A stretch of DNA of 64,000 nt from Kitasatospora sp. NBC_00458. GTDB taxonomy: Bacteria; Actinomycetota; Actinomycetes; Streptomycetales; Streptomycetaceae. The notes under the pieces were generated by a model, which was not told the DNA's origin, made no database searches, and saw only the letters and a program-made list of their open reading frames with translations. The position numbers were made by a program, and so were the translations under genes. Position 1 is the stretch's first letter, and each line of letters opens with the position of its first letter. Location of the stretch: NCBI RefSeq assembly GCF_036013975.1, contig NZ_CP107904.1, positions 3,363,501-3,427,500 of the forward strand, given 5' to 3'. Of the stretch, positions 57,616 to 64,000 are shown in pieces.

Positions 57616-58362
57616 TCAGATCTCGTAGACCGCTCCGGCCCGGGCGATCTCGACGGGGCCGGCGAACGCGGCGGAGGCGTCCCGCAGGTTGTGTCCGGCG
57701 TCGGTCCACGGCGGGATGTGGGTGAGGACGAGCCGGCGGGCGCGGGCCTCGGTCGCGTGCTCGCCGGCCTCGCGGCCGTTGAGGTGGACGGCCCGGTAGG
57801 TGTCGCGGCCGTCGATGTAGGCGGCCTCGCAGAGGAAGAGGTCGGTGTCGCGGGCGAGTTCGACGAGTTCGGGGCTCTCGCCGGTGTCCCCGGAGTAGAC
57901 GAGGCTGCGGCCGTCGTGCTCCAGCCGGAAGGCGAAGGCGTCGACGGGGTGGTTGACCTGGGCGACCTCGATCCGGAAGGGGCCGAGGTCGAAGCGGCCC
58001 GGGGTGAGGGTGCGGAACTCGAACACCTCCTTCATGCCCGGGTTCTCCGGCATGTCGTAGGCGCGGGCCATCCGTTCGGCGGTGCCGGCCGGACCGTAGA
58101 CGGGCATCGGGTCGGGACAGCCCTCGGCGCGGTAGTTGCGGGCGACCCAGTAGGCGCAGAGGTCGACGCAGTGGTCGGCGTGCAGGTGGCTGAGCAGGAC
58201 GGCGTCGACCTCGTAGATCGACACGTACTTCTGCAGGGCGCCGAGCGCGCCGTTGCCGAGGTCGAGCACGACCCGGTAGCCGTCGGCCTCCACGAGGTAG
58301 CTGGAGCACGGCGAGTCGGCGGACGGGAAGCTCCCCGAGCACCCCACCACGGTCAGTTTCAT
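57616..58362 (-). CDS. RNase Z-like MBL-fold hydrolase
   Basis: A 248-residue metallo-beta-lactamase-fold protein. Landmarks: MKLTVVGCSGSFPSADSPCSSYLVE, LLSHLHADHCVDLCAYWVARNY (HxHxDH), VNHPVDAFAFRLEHDGRSLVYSGDTGE, DLFLCEAAY and VLTHIPPW. This is the RNase Z/ElaC-like group, yet it lacks the exosite arm of true tRNase Z. A cyclic nucleotide or other phosphodiester substrate is possible. It is found beside cysM in streptomycetes. Confidence 0.85.
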   Translation of the reverse strand: MKLTVVGCSGSFPSADSPCSSYLVEADGYRVVLDLGNGALGALQKYVSIYEVDAVLLSHLHADHCVDLCAYWVARNYRAEGCPDPMPVYGPAGTAERMARAYDMPENPGMKEVFEFRTLTPGRFDLGPFRIEVAQVNHPVDAFAFRLEHDGRSLVYSGDTGESPELVELARDTDLFLCEAAYIDGRDTYRAVHLNGREAGEHATEARARRLVLTHIPPWTDAGHNLRDASAAFAGPVEIARAGAVYEI

Positions 58363-58620
58363 CCGAGCCCCTCCGCCCCGACACGTCCTGGCTGCCGCTG
58401 GTCATGACAGAGCGGGCCGGGTGAACCGGCCGGTAGCGCTGCCCTTCGCGTGTGTCGAGGGTAAGGGCGGAGGGGCACTTTGCCCCCGTCTCCGTGCCGT
58501 GCTGTGGCTGGAATCACCAGAACGCCGGGAGGCCGGGGCGGTGCCCCGGCCGGGCGGGCGCCGGGGCGTCCGCCCGGGCGCCGGGCGGTGCGGTGGTGGG
58601 GGCGCCGGCCGGGCGGTGGT

Positions 58621-58812
58621 TCAGCGGTGCCCGGGGCGCCGGCGGGCCCAGGCCCGGATGGTGTCGGGGTACCAGCGGGGGTGGCCACTGCCGTCGATGA
58701 CGTCCGGTTCGGGGAGCAGGCCGTGCCGCCGGTAGTTGCGGACGGTCTCGGACTGGACGTTGATGTGGCGGGCGATCTCGGCGTACGACCACAGGTCGGT
58801 GCTTCGGCTCAC
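58621..58812 (-). CDS. small HTH DNA-binding protein
   Basis: A 63-residue protein that is nearly all helix-turn-helix: LWSYAEIARHINVQSETVRNYRRHGLLPEPDVIDGSGHPRWYPDTIRAW. It resembles the DNA-binding half of MerR or excisionase-type proteins. GTG 58812 has GGAGGTGACC just upstream, a near-perfect binding site. Target unknown. A dyad at 58901-58930 lies upstream and may be its site. It sits between cysM and the MBL gene, on the same strand. Confidence 0.78.
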   Translation of the reverse strand: MSRSTDLWSYAEIARHINVQSETVRNYRRHGLLPEPDVIDGSGHPRWYPDTIRAWARRRPGHR

Positions 58813-58900
58813 GGGTCACCTCCGGCTGTGCGTGGGGGGACGTGCGTGATCAGCCTTTCCGGGCCCGGCGGCACCTTCTCCGCGGAACGGACACCGTGGT

Positions 58901-58930
58901 CGTACCGTGACAGACCGGGAGCACGGTACG
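58901..58930 (-). promoter_or_regulatory. CGTACCGTG inverted repeat upstream of small HTH gene
   Basis: CGTACCGTG (58901-58909) and CACGGTACG (58922-58930) are exact inverse copies with a 12-nt spacer, 89 nt before the HTH start codon. Probable operator. Between it and cysM (58931-59081) lies a 21-bp direct repeat containing CTCAGGCCTCAGGCC. Confidence 0.45.
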
Positions 58931-59081
58931 GACAAATCGCCGATCGTCACGGGCACGAACGACCGGGCGGGCGGCGAACGGGAGGACGACCGGGCGAGCG
59001 GCCCCCGCCCGGGGCGCCGACCACGACCCCGGCCGGCTCAGGCCCCGGACCACTCAGGCCTCAGGCCTCGGACCTCAGGCC

Positions 59082-60530
<1,449 letters not shown>

Positions 60531-60650
60531 TCAGCGCGAGCGCGCCGGCGTGCCGGGACAGATCGCACTGGCGAGCCGGCACAGGTCGACGTGCAGGCGC
60601 GCCACGAGGCGGGTGCCCGGGGCCTGGGTGCTCACATCGACGGAACGCAT
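60531..60650 (-). CDS. putative cysteine-type leader peptide of cysO-cysM
   Basis: A 39-residue ORF containing LVARLHVDLCRLASAICPG, the RxHxDxxR...C pattern of streptomycete leader peptides. ATG 60650 has no binding site; TACGAT ends 6 nt before it, consistent with a leaderless transcript. A GTG at 60635 is an alternative start. It lies 103 nt before cysO and after the mec terminator, so it belongs to the cysO-cysM transcript. The same pattern is found at 52651-52728 before a monooxygenase operon. Confidence 0.7.
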   Translation of the reverse strand: MRSVDVSTQAPGTRLVARLHVDLCRLASAICPGTPARSR

Positions 60651-60747
60651 GGGCTCATCGTATAGATTCCCGGGCCCGCTCCTCCATGCCCGTCTCGGGA
60701 TCCGGATGTTCATGTTCCTCATGCTGAGACCCGCCTGGAACGGCAAG

Positions 60748-60781
60748 GGCCCGCCGACCACTCGCGGACAGTCGGCGGGCC
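60748..60781 (-). terminator. terminator after mec
   Basis: GGCCCGCCGAC and GTCGGCGGGCC: perfect 11-bp stem, 12-nt loop, 20 nt past the mec stop codon. It separates mec from the leader-cysO-cysM unit. Confidence 0.85.
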
Positions 60782-60800
60782 TCGCCCAGGTGGGTGCGGG

Positions 60801-61232
60801 TCAGGCCGGGTAGGCCTCGACGACCTGGACGTCTTCCTCTGTGATCTCACCGTCCACGATGCGGAACGAGCGGAACTGGTAGGGGTCCTCCGCGCCGTTG
60901 CCGTCGGCGGTGGAGACGAGGACGTAGTGGGCGTTCGGCTCGGAGGCGTAGCTCACGTCGGTGCGCGAGGGGTAGGCCTCGGTGGCGGTGTGCGAGTGGT
61001 AGACGATCACGGGCTCCTCGTCCCGCTCGTCCATCTCGCGGTAGAGCTTGAACAGGTCGCCCGAGTCGAACTCGTAGAAGGTCGGCGAGCGGGCCGCGTT
61101 GAGCATCGGGATGAACCGCTCGGGCCGGCCGCCGCCCTCCGGACCGGCGACCACGCCGCAGGCCTCGTCCGGATGGTCGGCGCGGGCGTGGGCGACGATC
61201 GCGTCCCGCAGTTCTCGGGTGATGGTCAGCAT
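60801..61232 (-). CDS. mec: Mec-like M67 (JAMM) metallopeptidase
   Basis: A 143-residue zinc peptidase. The JAMM motif is complete: E23 in DEACGVVAG, and VYHSHTATEAYPSRTD with H79, H81, S89 and D92. In M. tuberculosis the homologue cleaves the cysteine-CysO adduct to release cysteine. The gene's place beside cysO and cysM fits. ATG 61232 lacks a binding site, but TATCCT ends 6 nt upstream (probable leaderless transcript). It could also trim the extra two residues from CysO. Confidence 0.9.
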   Translation of the reverse strand: MLTITRELRDAIVAHARADHPDEACGVVAGPEGGGRPERFIPMLNAARSPTFYEFDSGDLFKLYREMDERDEEPVIVYHSHTATEAYPSRTDVSYASEPNAHYVLVSTADGNGAEDPYQFRSFRIVDGEITEEDVQVVEAYPA

Positions 61233-61309
61233 GCGGCCAGGATAGCCAGGCCCCGGCGGGCGGCGGCCGCGGTGTCCACGGCCTGGTCCGCCGGGGTCTC
61301 GCGGGCCGG

Positions 61310-62812
61310 TCAGCGTCCTTCGCCGCCGGTGGTCCCGTCGCCGTTCCCGGTCTTGGCCGCGGCCCCGGCCCCGGCGCCGTTGCGGGCGTGCAGGTGGTCG
61401 TGCGCGACGGCGTGGACGGCCTCGGGGCGGCGGCGCTTGAGCACCTGGTAGCCGACGACCAGCACCACGGCCCAGCCCGGGAAGACGTACAGGGAGATCC
61501 GGTTGCTCTCGTCCAGGGCGATCAGCACGACCACCAGGGCGAGGAAGGCGAGTGCGGCCCAGCTGCTCCAGGTGCCGCCGGGCGCCTTGAAGCCGGGCGG
61601 CGGCAGGTGGCCGCCCTTCCAGGCCTTCCGGTAGCGGATCTGGCAGATCAGGATCATCGCCCAGGTCCAGAGGCCGCAGACGGTGGCGACGGAGGTGATG
61701 TACTCGAACGCCTTGGCCGGGACGAGGTAGTTGAGGACCACGCCGGCGCCCATCAGCACGCAGGAGAGGCTGATCGCGGCGGACGGGGTGCGGCTGGCGT
61801 TGAGCTTGGTGAGCCGGCCGGGGGCCTGGCCGCGCAGGGCGAGGTCGCGGAGCATCCGGCCGGTGGAGTACATGCCGGAGTTGCAGGAGGAGAGCGCGGC
61901 GGTGAGCACCACGAAGTTGATGATGCCGGCGGCGGCGGGGATGCCGATCTTGCCGAAGGCGGCGACGAACGGGCTGACGCCGGGCTGGAACTCGGTCCAC
62001 GGGACCAGCGAGAGGATGACGACCAGGGCGCCGATGTAGAACAGCGCGATGCGCCAGGGCAGGGTGTTGATCGCGCGCGGCAGGGTCTTCTGCGGGTTCT
62101 CGCTCTCGCCGGCGGTGACGCCGACGAGTTCGACGCCGAGGTAGGCGAACATGACGATCTGCAGGGTCATCACGGTGGCGCCGATGCCCTTGGGGAAGAA
62201 GCCGCCGTTCTCCCAGAGGTGGGTGATCGACGCGGTGTCACCGGCGTCGCTGAAGCCGAGGGTGAGCACCCCGACGCCGATCAGGATCATGCCGATGATG
62301 GCGGTGACCTTGATCATGGAGAACCAGAACTCGATCTCGCCGAAGAGCTTCACCGAGATCAGGTTGGCCCCGTACAGGATGACCAGGAAGGTGAGGGCGC
62401 TGAGCCACTGGGGGATGTCGGGTGCCCAGAACTTCACGTAGACGGCGGCCGCGGTGGTTTCCGCCATGCCCGTGACAACCCAGAAGAGCCAGTACGTCCA
62501 CCCGGTCACGTAGCCCGCGAACGGTCCGACGAACTCCCGCGCGTACTCGGAGAAGCTCCCGGCGACCGGGCGGTAGGTGAGCAGCTCGCCGAGTGCCCGC
62601 ATGATCGCGAAGATCACCACGCCGGCGACGGCGTAGGACAGGATCAGACTGGGACCGGACTTGGAGATCGCGGTGCCGGCGCCGAGGAAGAGGCCGGTGC
62701 CGATCGCGCCGCCGATCGCGATCATCTGGATCTGACGGCTGCCGAGCCCCCGCTCGTAGCCCTCCTCGTCCGGTTTGGCGTCGACGACTTCGTCGTAAAC
62801 CTGCTCGGCCAT
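61310..62812 (-). CDS. amino acid permease (APC family)
   Basis: A 500-residue transporter with 12 spans, amino-acid transporter family (AnsP/GabP/LysP-like). Landmarks: GLGSRQIQMIAIGGAIGTGLFLGAG, REFVGPFAGYVTGWTYWLFW, GVELVGVTAGESENPQKTLPRAIN and SSCNSGMYSTGRMLRDLA. It takes up an amino acid with protons; the substrate could be Asn, GABA or a basic amino acid. The start is ATG 62812. The last 40 residues are cytoplasmic, rich in Gly and Ala. Confidence 0.88.
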   Translation of the reverse strand: MAEQVYDEVVDAKPDEEGYERGLGSRQIQMIAIGGAIGTGLFLGAGTAISKSGPSLILSYAVAGVVIFAIMRALGELLTYRPVAGSFSEYAREFVGPFAGYVTGWTYWLFWVVTGMAETTAAAVYVKFWAPDIPQWLSALTFLVILYGANLISVKLFGEIEFWFSMIKVTAIIGMILIGVGVLTLGFSDAGDTASITHLWENGGFFPKGIGATVMTLQIVMFAYLGVELVGVTAGESENPQKTLPRAINTLPWRIALFYIGALVVILSLVPWTEFQPGVSPFVAAFGKIGIPAAAGIINFVVLTAALSSCNSGMYSTGRMLRDLALRGQAPGRLTKLNASRTPSAAISLSCVLMGAGVVLNYLVPAKAFEYITSVATVCGLWTWAMILICQIRYRKAWKGGHLPPPGFKAPGGTWSSWAALAFLALVVVLIALDESNRISLYVFPGWAVVLVVGYQVLKRRRPEAVHAVAHDHLHARNGAGAGAAAKTGNGDGTTGGEGR

Positions 62813-62946
62813 GTTGCACCGTCCTGGATGGGTGGTCTCGTGGGGTGGGGAGAAGTCGTACCACGCCGGATCCGGATAGCGGTGTCCATCTGAGCGATAT
62901 TTGAGCATGTCCCGATAGGGTTTCGCCCGTTCTGTCCGTAAAAGCG

Positions 62947-62981
62947 GCGACCCCCCGTCCAGCATGCGGACGGGGGGTCGC
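62947..62981 (-). terminator. terminator after clpS-DUF2017
   Basis: GCGACCCCCCGTCC and GGACGGGGGGTCGC: perfect 14-bp stem, loop AGCATGC. It lies 177 nt past the DUF2017 stop codon and upstream of the permease gene. Around it, 62982-63157 has GGGCACCCGGACA-type short repeats and no gene; the permease promoter should be in 62813-62946. Confidence 0.85.
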
Positions 62982-63157
62982 GGCCCGCTCCGGACGGCGC
63001 GCGGATGGCCCACGGGCGCCCTGGAGGCGGCTACGGGGAGGAGGCGCGGGGGCGGCGCGCAGACGGCGCGAGGAGGGCACGAGGGGCGGGCCCGCGGGCA
63101 CCCGGACAGGGGGCGCGGGCACCCGGACACGGGCACCCGCGCACGGGCCCGGGGGCC

Positions 63158-63733
63158 TCAGTCGGACATCGACTCCAGCAGCGACTCCTGGAGGGCGCCG
63201 AGCCAGAGGTAGGCCATCACGAGCGGCTTCAGCTCGTCGGTGTCCGGCAGGTCGTAGAGGCCCTGCTCGTCCTCCTCGGTGATCTCCAGCCGCACCCCGA
63301 GGGTCAGCCGCAGGTCGTTGAGCGCGCCCAGCCAGCGCAGGCACTCGGCGGCGGCCAGCTTGACCACCCCGCCCTCGCCGCCGAGCCCGTCCAGGGCCTG
63401 GACGACGTGCAGCGCGTCCTCGCGCTTGCGGGCCCTGAGGTCCAGTTCGGTGTAGCGGCGGAACTCGCCGGCGGCCGCCCGGGACTCCTCGTCGGCGGGC
63501 TTCGCCGGGTCGCCGTAGGCGTCCGGGAAGAGCCGGGCCAGCGCCGGGTCGGCGGGCGCCTCGCTCGGCCCCTCGGCGAACAGCGCGGCCAGCGGATCGT
63601 CGCTCACCCCGCCCGGGCCGGGGCCGATCAGCTCCAGCATCTGCACCTCCAGCGAGCGCAGGATGGACGCCTCCAGCTCGTCCAGCGCGATCGCCGCGCT
63701 CCCGCCGCCGGCACTCTCGAACAACCCAGCCAT
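63158..63733 (-). CDS. DUF2017 protein
   Basis: A 191-residue cytoplasmic helical protein of DUF2017, almost always encoded after clpS in actinobacteria. Landmarks: LDELEASILRSLEVQMLELIGP, DPALARLFPDAYGDP, EFRRYTELDLRARKREDALHVVQAL, and ECLRWLGALNDLRLTLGVRLEIT. It is 56 bp after clpS. Function unknown; the fixed link to clpS hints at N-degron proteolysis. Confidence 0.85.
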   Translation of the reverse strand: MAGLFESAGGGSAAIALDELEASILRSLEVQMLELIGPGPGGVSDDPLAALFAEGPSEAPADPALARLFPDAYGDPAKPADEESRAAAGEFRRYTELDLRARKREDALHVVQALDGLGGEGGVVKLAAAECLRWLGALNDLRLTLGVRLEITEEDEQGLYDLPDTDELKPLVMAYLWLGALQESLLESMSD

Positions 63734-63789
63734 CGGTATCGGTCAGCCCGTCTTCGTCGTCTCTGGTGGTCTACTGCGGTCGCGCGGGG

Positions 63790-64000
63790 TCAGTCGTGCT
63801 GCAGCGTGGCCCAGAGGCCGTAGCCGTGCATCGCCTGCACGTCGCGCTCCATCTCCTCGCGGGACCCGCTGGAGACCACCGCCCGGCCCTTGGTGTGCAC
63901 CTCCATCATGAGCTTCCTGGCCTTGTCCTTCGGGTAGCCGAAGTAGGCCTGGAAGACGTACTGGACGTAGCTCATCAGGTTGACCGGGTCGTTGTGGACG
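63790..64000 (-). CDS. clpS: ClpS adaptor, C-terminal part (cut by window edge)
   Basis: The last 70 residues of ClpS, the adaptor that delivers N-degron proteins to ClpA/ClpC. The visible part begins [21 protein letters not shown], which includes the substrate-binding HNDPVN turn, then [20 protein letters not shown] and [20 protein letters not shown]. The start codon lies beyond position 64000. The reading frame is open to the edge. Confidence 0.92.
   Translation of the reverse strand, partial: VHNDPVNLMSYVQYVFQAYFGYPKDKARKLMMEVHTKGRAVVSSGSREEMERDVQAMHGYGLWATLQHD

Overview
The window is high-GC actinobacterial DNA of Streptomyces or Kitasatospora type. Codon third positions are strongly G/C, GTG and TTG starts are common, and the right half follows a gene order I remember from streptomycete chromosomes (class A PBP, GroES-like, DUF3618, bcp, rdgB, rph, nagF, nagE1, nagE2, MBL hydrolase, cysM, cysO-like, mec, amino acid permease, DUF2017, clpS). 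That resembles the S. coelicolor SCO2897-SCO2916 neighbourhood, recalled from memory and not searched. The left half (about 1-33 kb) is more accessory in content.

Left region. A VapBC-type toxin-antitoxin pair lies at 259-958, followed by a small membrane protein and a YidC/Oxa1 insertase. Next come a CDP-alcohol phosphatidyltransferase with an altered active-site motif and two tandem secreted serine hydrolases that share duplicated upstream DNA. An APH-fold kinase, a small secreted protein, an alpha/beta hydrolase and a DUF4097 protein follow. At 10.2-15.5 kb is the most interesting locus. A 46-residue peptide gene (13033-13173, minus strand, good ribosome binding site) is tightly coupled to a JmjC/ROX-like cupin oxygenase, an aldo/keto reductase and an APH-fold kinase. 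A divergent XRE-TPR regulator and a RibD-type reductase lie beside it. This reads as a candidate uncharacterised RiPP (ribosomally made, modified peptide) operon.

15.8-25.4 kb holds an ECF sigma factor with a coupled CU044_5270-like membrane protein, a secreted I36-like protein, and a divergent MFS exporter/TetR pair with clear operator palindromes. It then has an RHH regulator, DUF4097 and DrrAB-like ABC operon, and adenosine deaminase. Upstream of adenosine deaminase are a 48-bp tandem repeat and a putative tiny secreted peptide. 26-33.5 kb carries DUF445, a glycosyltransferase plus nucleotide-sugar dehydrogenase pair, and a three-gene ABC-2 exporter.

Right region. This is cell wall and housekeeping: PBP, GroES-like, Bcp, chitinase, a CGNR regulator with an HPP protein, an HNH endonuclease, tRNA-Leu(UAG), RdgB and RNase PH. 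The chitinase (GH18), nagE1 and nagE2 all have DasR-type operators (TGGTCT..ACCA) upstream, so chitin degradation and N-acetylglucosamine PTS uptake look like one regulon. Two short leader peptides with the RxHxDxxR...Cys pattern precede sulfur-related operons: a flavin monooxygenase pair, and CysO-CysM with Mec nearby. This suggests cysteine-responsive attenuation. Several genes have a TANNNT hexamer exactly 6 nt before the start codon, as expected for leaderless transcripts. The window ends inside clpS.
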